32,582 nucleotides of DNA, from NCBI GenBank assembly GCA_934565615.1, contig CAKTIH010000007.1:1-32582 (forward strand), written 5' to 3'. Shown here one piece after another: positions 17,671 through 25,272 of the stretch (position 1 is its first letter; each line of letters opens with the position of its first letter). The notes under the pieces are model-generated. The model made no database searches and was not told where the DNA came from. It worked only from the letters and a program-made list of their open reading frames with translations. This stretch comes from an uncultured Oscillospiraceae bacterium. Its GTDB lineage: Bacteria; Bacillota; Clostridia; Oscillospirales; Oscillospiraceae. The position numbers were made by a program, and so were the translations under genes.

Positions 17671-19602
17671 TTATATATCCAGATTTACAACGTACTTCGC
17701 GTTCTGCTCGATCCACTCGCGGCGGGGCTCGACGTCCTCGCCCATGAGCACGGTAAAGACCTGATCTGCGTGTATCGCGTCGTTTAACGTGATGCGGCGC
17801 AGCGAGCGCGTCTGCGGGTCCATCGTCGTCTCCCACAGCTCGTGCGGGTCCATTTCGCCGAGACCCTTGAATCGGCTGATGTCGACCTTGGCGTTCGGAT
17901 TATCCTCGCGCATCTCGGCGCTTATCTTGTCGCGCTGCTCGTCGGAATATGCCACGCGCTGGGTCTTGCCGCGCGAGAGCTTATAGAGCGGCGGAACCGC
18001 GGAGTAGACATAGCCGTGCTCGATAAGCGGGCGCATATAGCGGAAGAAGAAGGTCAGCAGCAGCGTGCGGATATGTGAGCCGTCAACATCGGCATCGGCC
18101 ATGATGATGATCTTGTGGTATCTGAGCTTTTCGATATTGAACTCGTCGCCGATCCCCGCGCCGAGCGCGACGATGAGCGGGTAGAGCTTGTCGTTGCCGT
18201 ATATCTTATCGGCTCTCGCCTTTTCGACGTTGAGCATCTTGCCCCACATGGCGAGTATCGCCTGAAAGCGCGAATCGCGCCCTTGTATCGCAGAGCCCGC
18301 GGCGCTGTCGCCCTCGACGATGTATATCTCGCACAGCGACGGGTCGCGCTCGTTGCAGTCCTGAAGCTTATCGGGCATCTGCCCGCTCTCGAGTCCGGTC
18401 TTGCGGCGGACGGATTCCTTGGCTTTCCTTGCCGCCTCTCGCGCGCGGTTTGCCATCATCGCCTTTTCGAGTATGGCCTTGGCCGCCGCGGGGTGCTCCT
18501 CAAAATAGACCGTCAGCTGGTCGTTCACGACCGAGTCGACGAGCGTCCTTATATAGGCGTTGCCGAGCTTCTGCTTAGTCTGTCCTTCAAACTGTGCCTC
18601 GGGCAGCTTCACGGATATGACCGCCGCTATGCCCTCGCGCACATCGTCGCCGGAGACCTTGTCGTCGCCCTTGATGATGTTGTTCTTCTGCCCATAGGCG
18701 TTTATGACTCTCGTGAGTGCGGTCTTGAAGCCGGTCTCGTGCATGCCGCCCTCGGGAGTGTGTATGTTGTTTGCAAAGGAGACGAGGTTTTCACTGTAGC
18801 CGTCGTTATACTGCAGGGCTATCTCGGCTATCGCGTCGCCCTTTTTGCCGGTGAGATAGATAACGTCCTGATGTATCGGCGTCTTGTGCTGGTTGAGCCA
18901 TGCGACAAATTCCTTTATGCCGCCGTCGTAGCACATTATCTCCGCCTGCTCCTTGCCCTCGCGCTTATCCTCCATCGCGATGGTGAGGCCGCCGTTTAGG
19001 AATGCCTGCTCTCGCAGCCATGTGTGCAGCGTCTCATAGTCGTAGACCGTGTCGTCGAACATCTCAGGGTCGGGCTTAAAGCGTACTGTGGTTCCGGTTC
19101 TGTCCGTCGTACCTACGACGTTTATGCTCTCGGTGATGCCGCCGCGGGAGAACTTCATCTGATAGATCTTGCCGTCCCTGTGCACCTGTACCTCAAGCCA
19201 CTCGGACAGGGCGTTGACGACCGACGCGCCGACGCCGTGCAGACCGCCGGAGACCTTGTAGCCCCCGCCGCCGAACTTGCCGCCCGCGTGCAGCACTGTG
19301 AATACGACCTCAAGCGCGCTCTTACCGGTCTGTTCCTGAATGTCGACAGGGATGCCGCGGCCGTTATCGCACACACAGATGATGTTGCCCTCTTCTATCG
19401 TCACGGTGATGCCGGTGCAGAAGCCCGCCAGAGCCTCGTCGATGGAGTTGTCGACGATCTCATACACAAGGTGGTGCAGACCCGACAGCGAGGTCGAGCC
19501 TATATACATACCCGGGCGCTTTCTTACAGCCTCAAGCCCTTCAAGGACCTGGATCTGCGAAGCATCATATTCCGACGCTTGATTTTTGATGTTATCAGAC
19601 AT
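17671..19602 (-). CDS. gyrB: DNA gyrase subunit B
   Basis: This is the ATPase subunit of gyrase. The 643-aa product has a GHKL ATPase domain (EIVDNSIDEALAG, DNGRGIPVDIQ, GGGYKVSGGLHGVGASVVNA), a transducer domain and a TOPRIM domain (EGDSAAGSA, MADADVDGSHIRTL), ending with the RFKGLGEMDPHELWETTMDP region. The TOPRIM stretch reads SAAGSAIQGRD and AILAMWGKMLNVEKA, differing from the E. coli SAGGSAKQGR and LPLKGK. I prefer ATG 19602, which has GGAG 6 bases upstream, over ATG 19614, which has little. remB lies about 40 bases upstream. Confidence 0.97.
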   Translation of the reverse strand: MSDNIKNQASEYDASQIQVLEGLEAVRKRPGMYIGSTSLSGLHHLVYEIVDNSIDEALAGFCTGITVTIEEGNIICVCDNGRGIPVDIQEQTGKSALEVVFTVLHAGGKFGGGGYKVSGGLHGVGASVVNALSEWLEVQVHRDGKIYQMKFSRGGITESINVVGTTDRTGTTVRFKPDPEMFDDTVYDYETLHTWLREQAFLNGGLTIAMEDKREGKEQAEIMCYDGGIKEFVAWLNQHKTPIHQDVIYLTGKKGDAIAEIALQYNDGYSENLVSFANNIHTPEGGMHETGFKTALTRVINAYGQKNNIIKGDDKVSGDDVREGIAAVISVKLPEAQFEGQTKQKLGNAYIRTLVDSVVNDQLTVYFEEHPAAAKAILEKAMMANRAREAARKAKESVRRKTGLESGQMPDKLQDCNERDPSLCEIYIVEGDSAAGSAIQGRDSRFQAILAMWGKMLNVEKARADKIYGNDKLYPLIVALGAGIGDEFNIEKLRYHKIIIMADADVDGSHIRTLLLTFFFRYMRPLIEHGYVYSAVPPLYKLSRGKTQRVAYSDEQRDKISAEMREDNPNAKVDISRFKGLGEMDPHELWETTMDPQTRSLRRITLNDAIHADQVFTVLMGEDVEPRREWIEQNAKYVVNLDI

Positions 19603-19644
19603 ATGTTTCTCCATTCCGTGCGGGGAAGCCCCCGCGGATTCTTA

Positions 19645-19902
19645 TCACAACAGCCCTGACTCCGCGCGCTTCAGCAGCGTCGCAGAAGCCATTTGGCTCA
19701 GATAAAGTATTTTCTTGTTCCCCGACCGGCACACGACAAAGGACTTCGGTATATCCTCGCTGGCATTCACGACCTCCCCGGCCTTTTCCGCCATCGTCAG
19801 ATACTTTCTCGTCAGGTGCGACTGGCTTGTAATGTCCAGATCGAATATCCCGACTATATCCTCCGTGCTCACGATCTTACCTTTTCCGAGATGCAGGTAC
19901 AT
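19645..19902 (-). CDS. remB: RemB-like regulator (DUF370 family, YaaB)
   Basis: This small protein (85 aa) is of the extracellular-matrix regulator family. Its start, MYLHLGKGKIVSTEDIVGIFDLD, and its place between recF and gyrB match Bacillus subtilis YaaB/RemB. The related RemA is a DNA-binding activator of matrix and osmoprotection genes; the role here is inferred from family. It lies 15 bases after recF and is probably co-transcribed with it. A short GC-rich hairpin (about 19618-19636) lies between it and gyrB and has no T-run. Confidence 0.88.
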   Translation of the reverse strand: MYLHLGKGKIVSTEDIVGIFDLDITSQSHLTRKYLTMAEKAGEVVNASEDIPKSFVVCRSGNKKILYLSQMASATLLKRAESGLL

Positions 19903-19917
19903 CAGCTTATCCTACCA

Positions 19918-21018
19918 TCACTTGATGGTCCCCCCGCTTATGAACAGCACTCTGCCGCCGGTGCGCTTGGATATGCCCTCGTCCTCGCAGCAACTTATAA
20001 GCGTCTGCCCGCCGCCTATGCGGTTGAGCACGAACTCCTGCCGCTTAGTGTCAAGCTCGGAGAGCACATCATCGAGCAGCAGCACCGGGTACTCGCCGGT
20101 CTCGGCTAAGAATATCTCGCGCTCGGCAAGCTTTATCGACAGCGCCGCCGTCCTCGTCTGCCCCTGAGAGGCAAAGCTCCTTGCGGCAGTGCCGTTTATA
20201 AATATCTCCAAATCGTCCTTATGCGCGCCGGTGAGACACTGCGCGCTCTCAAGCTCCGCCTGACGGTGCTTCTCCTGATGCTCGCAGATGTCGTAGTATA
20301 TCTCCTTCGCGCTCGCGAACGGGTCCTTCACAGTGCTGACGGTCTTGTATTTTATCTTTAGCTCCTCAAGGGAGTTTGAGAAATCCCTGTGTATCGGTGC
20401 CGCGGCCTGGTTGAGCCTCGCGGAAAATGCCGCCCTGTAGCGTATGAGCTGCGCCGACGCACGGCACATCCCGTCGGAAAATTCATCCAGCGTCTCCAGC
20501 AGTGAGGGCTTATCGCGCCAATCCTTGAGTATGCGCGTCTTGTGCTCATACAGGCGGTTAAACTCCGAAAGGTACTCCGCGTATCTCGGGCGTATCTGGC
20601 TTATCGCGTTGTCGAGGAGCCTGCGCCGCACGGCCGCGCCGTCCTTTATGAGGTTCAGGTCGTCCGGGCAGAACAACACCGTATTCACCGTGTCGGCAAG
20701 CTCGCCCGCTGTTTTCTTCACGCCGTTTACAAGTATCTTTTTCCCCTGACCGGGGCGCAACTGTATATTTATCGTCTGCTCCCGCTCGTGGCTGTAAACG
20801 TCCGCCAATATATCCGCGCCCGAATACCCGAAGCCTACAAGCTCGCGGTCAAAGCGCGTGCGGAAGCTTCTGCCGCACGAGAGCATATATACCGCTTCCA
20901 GCAGATTGGTCTTGCCCTGCGCGTTCTGGCCGGATATCACGTTCGTCCCCGGCGCAAACTCGACAGTCTCAAACTCGTAATTGCGAAAGCCGTTGAGCGC
21001 GATCTTCCTGATTATCAT
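19918..21018 (-). CDS. recF: DNA replication and repair protein RecF
   Basis: RecF is an SMC-like ATPase that helps load RecA at gaps in DNA through RecO and RecR. The 366-aa product starts MIIRKIALNGFRNYEFETVEF and has Walker A GQNAQGKTNLLEAVYML at about residues 30-46, RSFRTRFDRELVGFG, and, near the C-terminus, Walker B with D-loop LLLDDVLSELD. The length is normal. Its ATG overlaps the yaaA stop by 4 bases (ATGA), showing coupling. Confidence 0.97.
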   Translation of the reverse strand: MIIRKIALNGFRNYEFETVEFAPGTNVISGQNAQGKTNLLEAVYMLSCGRSFRTRFDRELVGFGYSGADILADVYSHEREQTINIQLRPGQGKKILVNGVKKTAGELADTVNTVLFCPDDLNLIKDGAAVRRRLLDNAISQIRPRYAEYLSEFNRLYEHKTRILKDWRDKPSLLETLDEFSDGMCRASAQLIRYRAAFSARLNQAAAPIHRDFSNSLEELKIKYKTVSTVKDPFASAKEIYYDICEHQEKHRQAELESAQCLTGAHKDDLEIFINGTAARSFASQGQTRTAALSIKLAEREIFLAETGEYPVLLLDDVLSELDTKRQEFVLNRIGGGQTLISCCEDEGISKRTGGRVLFISGGTIK

Positions 21019-21227
21019 CCCTGGACCACTTCAAAGCTCATCCCCTGAAAATCGACCTTGTCTCCGGGATGCAGCTTCTTTCCGCGCTGGGTGCAGACCT
21101 CACCGTTTACGAACACAAGCCCCTCGTTGATGACGAACTTCGCTTCGCCCCCGGTGCCTACTGCTGCTGCGAATTTAAGCAGCGAATCCAGCTTTATAAA
21201 TTCTGTATCTATAGCTATTTTTTCCAT
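21015..21227 (-). CDS. yaaA: S4-domain RNA-binding protein YaaA
   Basis: The 70-aa product is essentially one S4 RNA-binding domain (IKLDSLLKFAAAVGTGGEAK, then VFVNGEVCTQRGKKLHPGDKV). It is placed directly before recF, as in B. subtilis and many Firmicutes, where it is called YaaA. It probably binds ribosomal RNA or acts in ribosome assembly; this is family knowledge. Its start at 21227 is preceded by an A-rich stretch with no strong Shine-Dalgarno. A candidate promoter lies at 21243-21272. Confidence 0.92.
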   Translation of the reverse strand: MEKIAIDTEFIKLDSLLKFAAAVGTGGEAKFVINEGLVFVNGEVCTQRGKKLHPGDKVDFQGMSFEVVQG

Positions 21228-21242
21228 TTTTCTATTTTTCCA

Positions 21243-21272
21243 ATCTTACAAACGTAAGTTCATTACCGTCAA
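21243..21272 (-). promoter_or_regulatory. Candidate promoter for yaaA-recF
   Basis: On the minus strand there is TTGACG (21272-21267), an 18-base spacer and TAAGAT (21248-21243), about 16 bases before the yaaA start. The -10 box and spacing are imperfect. A CTTAC/GTAAG inverted repeat overlaps it. Confidence 0.4.
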
Positions 21273-21289
21273 TCAATCACCAATAACTC

Positions 21290-21380
21290 GATTTGAAGCC
21301 CAGCCGCAGGCGGGTTCAAATTGAAAAGGAAGAACGAAGGAGCGTATATGGAGCTTTGCCCGACAGGGCGAAGCGAAATG
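21290..21380. repeat. Palindromic sequence between dnaN and yaaA
   Basis: The 172-base gap after dnaN holds two near-perfect inverted repeats: ATTTGAAGCCC with GGGTTCAAAT (21291-21321), and GCTTTGCCC with GGGCGAAGC (about 21353-21374). No coding frame is visible. It may be a repeated extragenic element or a weak dnaN terminator. Confidence 0.45.
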
Positions 21381-21399
21381 CAGCGAGTTTGTTCTGACG

Positions 21400-22506
21400 T
21401 CAGGCGTGCAACCTAACCGGCAGCACCATATAGGTAAAGTTCTCCGTCCCGTCGGCAGCCTTGATAACGCAGGGGGAGGACGCCGTATTCACGCACACGA
21501 AAAGCTCGTCCTTGCCCGCTGCCTTGAGCGCATCCTTGAGGTACCTGTCGTTAAAGCCGACCATGAGTCCCTCGCCGTTTCCGTCGCAGGTGCAGACGTC
21601 GTCCGCGCGGCCTATCGGAGTTACGCACACGCAGTCGATGCTGCCGTCGTTGAAGGTGATCCTCACAGGGCTTGTGTTCTTCTCGCTGACGATCAGGGAC
21701 ACACGGTCGATGACTGACATAAGCTCCCCTCTGTCGACCTTGAGCTCGTACTTGAAGCTCTCCGGTATCGAGCGGCGGTAATTGAGGAACTCGCCCTCAA
21801 GCCTTCTCGATACGACGACCGTGTCGCCTATCGCGAAGGATATGTGCTTTTCACCGACCGATATCGATACCGGCGCATCCTCGTCCGCGCATATCTTCTC
21901 AACGTCTGAGAGCGTCGAGCCGGGGACAACGAAGCTGCAATTCTCAAGCTTGGAGCTTTCGAGTTTCTCCGTCCGCTTTGCGAGCCTGTAGCCGTCGACT
22001 GAGACAAGCGTCAGCTCATCCCCATCGATCTCAAACAGCGTGCCGGTGTATATCGGTCTTATATCGTCGGTCGACACTGCGAATATCGTCTGGTTTATCA
22101 TGCTCTTGAGGATATTCTGCGGCAAGCTTATATTATTCACCGCGTCGAATTTCGGCATCTCGGGATAATCGTCCGGGCTTATGCCGATGATGTTATACTC
22201 GCTCTTGCCGCACTTAATGTTGACATTGTCCTTCTCGTCGACCGTGACGGAAACTATCCCGTCCGGCATACGGCGTATCATCTCGCCGAAGAGCCGCGCC
22301 CCGACGACTATCGAGCCGCGTTCCGCAATGTCCGCCTCAATGCCTGTGTATATACCCTTCTTCAGGTCGTAGCCTGTTATCGTTATCTTATCGTCCGCCT
22401 TTATCAGCAGTCCCTCCAGAGCCGGTATCGGGCTCTTGCCTGCGGCCGCTCTTGATGCTATCGTGCACGCGGACTGAAGCAGATATTTTTCGCATGTGAA
22501 TTTCAT
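21400..22506 (-). CDS. dnaN: DNA polymerase III sliding clamp (beta subunit)
   Basis: DnaN forms the ring that tethers DNA polymerase III to the template. The 368-aa product starts MKFTCEKYLLQSACTIASRA, runs through the three clamp domains, and ends with YMVLPVRLHA, matching the usual C-terminal YxxMPxR pattern. The ATG at 22506 has a strong AAGGAGGAG 5 bases upstream. It lies downstream of dnaA across the probable origin (249 bases). I found no convincing separate promoter in that gap. Confidence 0.97.
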   Translation of the reverse strand: MKFTCEKYLLQSACTIASRAAAGKSPIPALEGLLIKADDKITITGYDLKKGIYTGIEADIAERGSIVVGARLFGEMIRRMPDGIVSVTVDEKDNVNIKCGKSEYNIIGISPDDYPEMPKFDAVNNISLPQNILKSMINQTIFAVSTDDIRPIYTGTLFEIDGDELTLVSVDGYRLAKRTEKLESSKLENCSFVVPGSTLSDVEKICADEDAPVSISVGEKHISFAIGDTVVVSRRLEGEFLNYRRSIPESFKYELKVDRGELMSVIDRVSLIVSEKNTSPVRITFNDGSIDCVCVTPIGRADDVCTCDGNGEGLMVGFNDRYLKDALKAAGKDELFVCVNTASSPCVIKAADGTENFTYMVLPVRLHA

Positions 22507-22755
22507 TTCGGCTCCTCCTTACAGATGAAACAAAATCTTCCTTCTTTTTTATCAATAAATAAATCTTTATTTTAAGTAGCTTTAGTAGTAGGCGCTGTGG
22601 ATTGTGGAAAACATACCCCAGCCCTTGATTTCAGGGCACTTCCCTTGTGCCCATTTCTGTGGAAACTTTTCTCTCTTTTAACACGGCTTCCCCTCGCAAA
22701 ATTTTCCCACTTTCCTCTGTCAACTTTTCAACATCAATTTTACGAAAACTTCCGC
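22507..22755. other. Probable chromosomal origin (oriC), dnaA-dnaN intergenic region
   Basis: The gap contains DnaA-box-like sites on the minus strand: TTTTCCACA (22611-22603), CAATCCACA (22604-22596) and GTTTCCACA (22666-22658). The first two sites are tandem and followed by a short GC-rich run. Next come trinucleotides that read GAT, GAT, GAT 3' to 5' on the plus strand (TAG at 22589, 22586 and 22583, then further trios to 22574), and then a very AT-rich stretch (about 22540-22582). This is the DnaA-box, GC-rich, DnaA-trio, AT-rich order known from the B. subtilis unwinding site. Two mutually exclusive hairpins occur at 22621-22652. Function is inferred. Confidence 0.75.
22574..22611. promoter_or_regulatory. 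Core unwinding element: tandem DnaA boxes plus DnaA-trios
   Basis: Two DnaA boxes overlapping by two bases (22596-22611), a GC-rich spacer (22591-22595) and at least three TAG trios (22583-22591), with related AAG and TAG triplets at 22574-22579. Unwinding would proceed towards dnaN (lower coordinates). All boxes deviate from the canonical TTATCCACA. Confidence 0.65.
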
Positions 22756-24069
22756 TCAAACTGAGTTGATATTCGAGGTGATATCTCTGACCGTTCCGGC
22801 CATCGACGGGTCGTTTTTCAGCAGCTGCTCGACCTTCCTTATGGAGCTCAGGACCGTCGCGTGGTTCCTGTCCTCATAGTGCGTGCCTATATCCTTGAGC
22901 GAGAGCCCGGTAAGCGAGCGCATCAGGTACATCGACACCTGTCTTGCCATAGTCATGTTCTTCGAGCGGTTCTGTCCGCGCAGGTCCTCCTCCTTGAGGG
23001 AGTAGTACCTCGCCGTTTCGCGTATGATGATGTCCGGCGTCGGGGTGTAGGTGCCTATCCTTATGACGTCCTTTATCGCGCGCTTGACGGAGTCTATCGT
23101 TATAACGTCGTCCAGTATCTCCTTATAGGCCGTCAGGCGCTTTATGACGCCCTCAAGCTGCCTTATATTCGATGTTATATTCGTCGCGATATATTCGACG
23201 GCGTCGTCCGATAGGATGAGCCCGAGCTGCGCCGCCTTGTTGCGGGTGATCGCCATTCTCGTTTCAAGGTCGGGCGGCTGGATATCCGCCATCAGCCCCC
23301 ACTCAAAGCGGGTGCGCAGACGGTCGTCAAGCTGCGCCATCTCCATCGGCGGCCGGTCGGAGGTGATGACTATCTGGTTGCCGGCCTCGTAGATGTTGTT
23401 GAAGGTGTGGAAAAATTCCTCCTGCGTCCCCTGCTTGCCGGCGATGAACTGAATATCGTCCACCAGAAACAGGCTCACGTTTCTGTATTTTGTGCGGAAC
23501 TCCTCCGCCTTGTTCTCCCTCAGGGACTTTACCATCTGATTCGTAAACTCGTCGCCCTTTATATAGGCGATGGATTTCTCCGGCGACCTTGAGTGTATCT
23601 CCTGGCCTATGGCAAGCAGCAGATGGGTCTTGCCGAGACCGGAGTTGCCGTAGATAAAGAGCGGGTTATAGGCCTTGCCAGGGTTCTCCGCGACGGCTAT
23701 CGCGGCGGCGTGGGCAAACTTGTTGGAGCTGCCGACGATGAAATTATCAAAGGTGTAGCCGTCCATTTCGGGCAGAGAGTTTTCGGACTTCTTCTTCAGC
23801 TCAAAGTCGTTTACTTCATCACCGGCGAGGACGAGCAGGTCGAAGTCGCACGCGAAGATATCTGACAGCACGGCCTTGATGCTCTCACTGAAGCGGCTGT
23901 TTATAATGTTTCTCTTGAACTCCGTCGTCGTGTGCAGCACGAGCCTGCAATCCTCAATATCGACCGGGGTACAGTCCGAGAACCAAGTATTTATCGCGGT
24001 CGGCGTGAGCTGATTTGAGAGAATCTCAATGACCTTATCCCATATATCGTTGAGCGAATTCATCCCCAT
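22756..24069 (-). CDS. dnaA: Chromosomal replication initiator DnaA
   Basis: DnaA is the AAA+ initiator that binds DnaA boxes and opens oriC. The 437-aa product has an N-terminal DnaB/DnaD-interaction domain, a short linker (about 88-105), an AAA+ core with Walker A GNSGLGKT (141-148), Walker B FLVDD (201-205) and sensor motif ITSDRPP, and a C-terminal DNA-binding domain with ARQVSMYLMRSLTGLSLKDIG. The recognition motif reads RNHATV (401-406), where most bacteria have RDHTTV. ATG 24069 has GAGG about 9 bases upstream; a second ATG lies two codons later. Confidence 0.98.
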   Translation of the reverse strand: MGMNSLNDIWDKVIEILSNQLTPTAINTWFSDCTPVDIEDCRLVLHTTTEFKRNIINSRFSESIKAVLSDIFACDFDLLVLAGDEVNDFELKKKSENSLPEMDGYTFDNFIVGSSNKFAHAAAIAVAENPGKAYNPLFIYGNSGLGKTHLLLAIGQEIHSRSPEKSIAYIKGDEFTNQMVKSLRENKAEEFRTKYRNVSLFLVDDIQFIAGKQGTQEEFFHTFNNIYEAGNQIVITSDRPPMEMAQLDDRLRTRFEWGLMADIQPPDLETRMAITRNKAAQLGLILSDDAVEYIATNITSNIRQLEGVIKRLTAYKEILDDVITIDSVKRAIKDVIRIGTYTPTPDIIIRETARYYSLKEEDLRGQNRSKNMTMARQVSMYLMRSLTGLSLKDIGTHYEDRNHATVLSSIRKVEQLLKNDPSMAGTVRDITSNINSV

Positions 24070-24105
24070 AACGGTCTACCTCAATGGCGTATATTTAATC
24101 AATTT

Positions 24106-24134
24106 ATTATAACAGACCGCCCCTTTTTTTTCAA
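24106..24134 (-). promoter_or_regulatory. dnaA promoter
   Basis: On the minus strand there is TTGAAA (24134-24129), a 17-base spacer ending in TGT (extended -10) and a perfect TATAAT (24111-24106). The start would be about 30 bases before the dnaA ATG. No clear DnaA box overlaps it, so autoregulation is not obvious from sequence. Confidence 0.8.
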
Positions 24135-24168
24135 GATTCAGCAAGAATTAAATTATAATAAAGAAGAA

Positions 24169-24195
24169 AAGACAGATGGATTTTCCGTCTGTCTT
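24169..24195 (-). terminator. Second terminator between tsf and dnaA
   Basis: An 11-pair stem (24169-24179 with 24185-24195, one G-U pair) has a 5-base loop and is followed on the minus strand by TTCTTCTTTATT. With the hairpin at 24210-24237 it forms a tandem terminator separating the highly expressed rpsB-tsf from dnaA. Confidence 0.75.
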
Positions 24196-24209
24196 TCTGG
24201 ATAAAGCAA

Positions 24210-24237
24210 AGCGCCTGCCGAGAAATCGGCAGGCGCT
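24210..24237 (-). terminator. Main rpsB-tsf terminator
   Basis: A perfect 12-bp GC-rich stem (AGCGCCTGCCGA arm) with a 4-base loop lies 24 bases after the tsf stop. The minus-strand continuation is TTTGCTTT, a moderate U-tract. Confidence 0.75.
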
Positions 24238-24261
24238 GCGGTATTATGCTATTCGGAAGGC

Positions 24262-25188
24262 TTACTTGCCCATGTTCATCTGGGCTGCGACCTCTGCTGC
24301 GAAGTCCTCTTCCTTCTTCTCAATGCCCTCGCCCTTGGCGAAGCGGACAGCGTCAACAAACTTGACGGAGCCGCCCAGAGCCTTTGCGGCGCTGGCGATA
24401 TACTTCTCGACGGTCATAGAGCCGTCCTTGACGAACTCCTGCTGGAGCAGGCAGTTCTCTTCGTAGAACTTGTTCATCTTGCCCATGACGATCTTTTCCT
24501 TGACCTGCTGGGGCTTGGAGGCCATCTTCGGGTCCTGATCCATGAGCGCGAGAGCGATCTTCTTCTCCTCTGCGAGAACGTCCTCAGTGACGTCGCTCTT
24601 GTCCCAGAAGCGGGGATTCAGAGCAGCAATCTGCATTGCGACGTCCTTGCCGATAGCGGTGGCGTCAATGCCGCCCTCGACAGCGAGGTTCACGAGCACG
24701 CCGATCTTGCCGCCTGCATGAACGTAAGCGACGCTGGTGTTCTCAGCGTAGCGGACGAAGCGGCGGATCTGGAGATTCTCACCGATGGACATGACCTTCT
24801 CAGGCAGAGTCTCGGCGACGGTCAGGTCAGAGTTGGGGTACTTGCAGTTGAGGAGAGCTGCGACGTCTGCGGGGTTGTCGTTGATGACGACGTGGCAGAT
24901 GTCCTTGACGAAATTGACGAACGGCTCGCTCTTTGCGCAGAAGTCGGTCTCGCAGTTGACTTCGACGACAGCGCCGACGCCGCACTTGGGGCAGACGTCT
25001 GCATAAGCCATACCTTCGGCAGCGATGCGGCCGGCCTTCTTTGCGGCCTTTGCAAGGCCCTTCTCGCGCAGCCATTCGACTGCCTTATCCATATCGCCGT
25101 CGGTCTCGGTGAGAGCCTTCTTGCAGTCCATCATGCCGACGTTGGTCATCTCGCGGAGAGTTTTAACATCCTGAGCGGTAAATGCCAT
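24262..25188 (-). CDS. tsf: Elongation factor Ts
   Basis: EF-Ts is the nucleotide exchange factor that recycles EF-Tu. The 308-aa product has the N-terminal UBA-like domain (VKTLREMTNVGMMDCKKAL) and the core with VEVNCETDF, whose TDF residues enter the nucleotide site region of EF-Tu. The segment before it reads YADVCPKCGVGAVVEVNCETDFCAK, giving cysteines at 66, 69, 79 and 84; C79 is common in the family, but the CPKC pair and C84 are not usual. It follows rpsB in the classic order. A Shine-Dalgarno (GGAGG) lies shortly before ATG 25188. Confidence 0.97.
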   Translation of the reverse strand: MAFTAQDVKTLREMTNVGMMDCKKALTETDGDMDKAVEWLREKGLAKAAKKAGRIAAEGMAYADVCPKCGVGAVVEVNCETDFCAKSEPFVNFVKDICHVVINDNPADVAALLNCKYPNSDLTVAETLPEKVMSIGENLQIRRFVRYAENTSVAYVHAGGKIGVLVNLAVEGGIDATAIGKDVAMQIAALNPRFWDKSDVTEDVLAEEKKIALALMDQDPKMASKPQQVKEKIVMGKMNKFYEENCLLQQEFVKDGSMTVEKYIASAAKALGGSVKFVDAVRFAKGEGIEKKEEDFAAEVAAQMNMGK

Positions 25189-25213
25189 AATAATTTATCC
25201 TCCTGTTTTGATT

Positions 25214-25261
25214 TAGAAAAAGGGGCAAAAGGCGGTCTGTTAGAGTCTGCCTGTCGCCCCT
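25214..25261 (-). terminator. Attenuator-like hairpin between rpsB and tsf
   Basis: On the minus strand AGGGGC (25261-25256) pairs with GCCCCT (25226-25221) around a partly paired interior, followed by TTTTTCT. It looks like a leaky intrinsic terminator that would lower tsf transcription relative to rpsB. Confidence 0.5.
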
Positions 25262-25272
25262 GCGTTTATTTA

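Noticed and set aside
21310..21325. tRNA T-loop-like GGTTCAAAT
   Set aside because: It is one arm of an inverted repeat; no acceptor, D-arm or anticodon arm is found around it.
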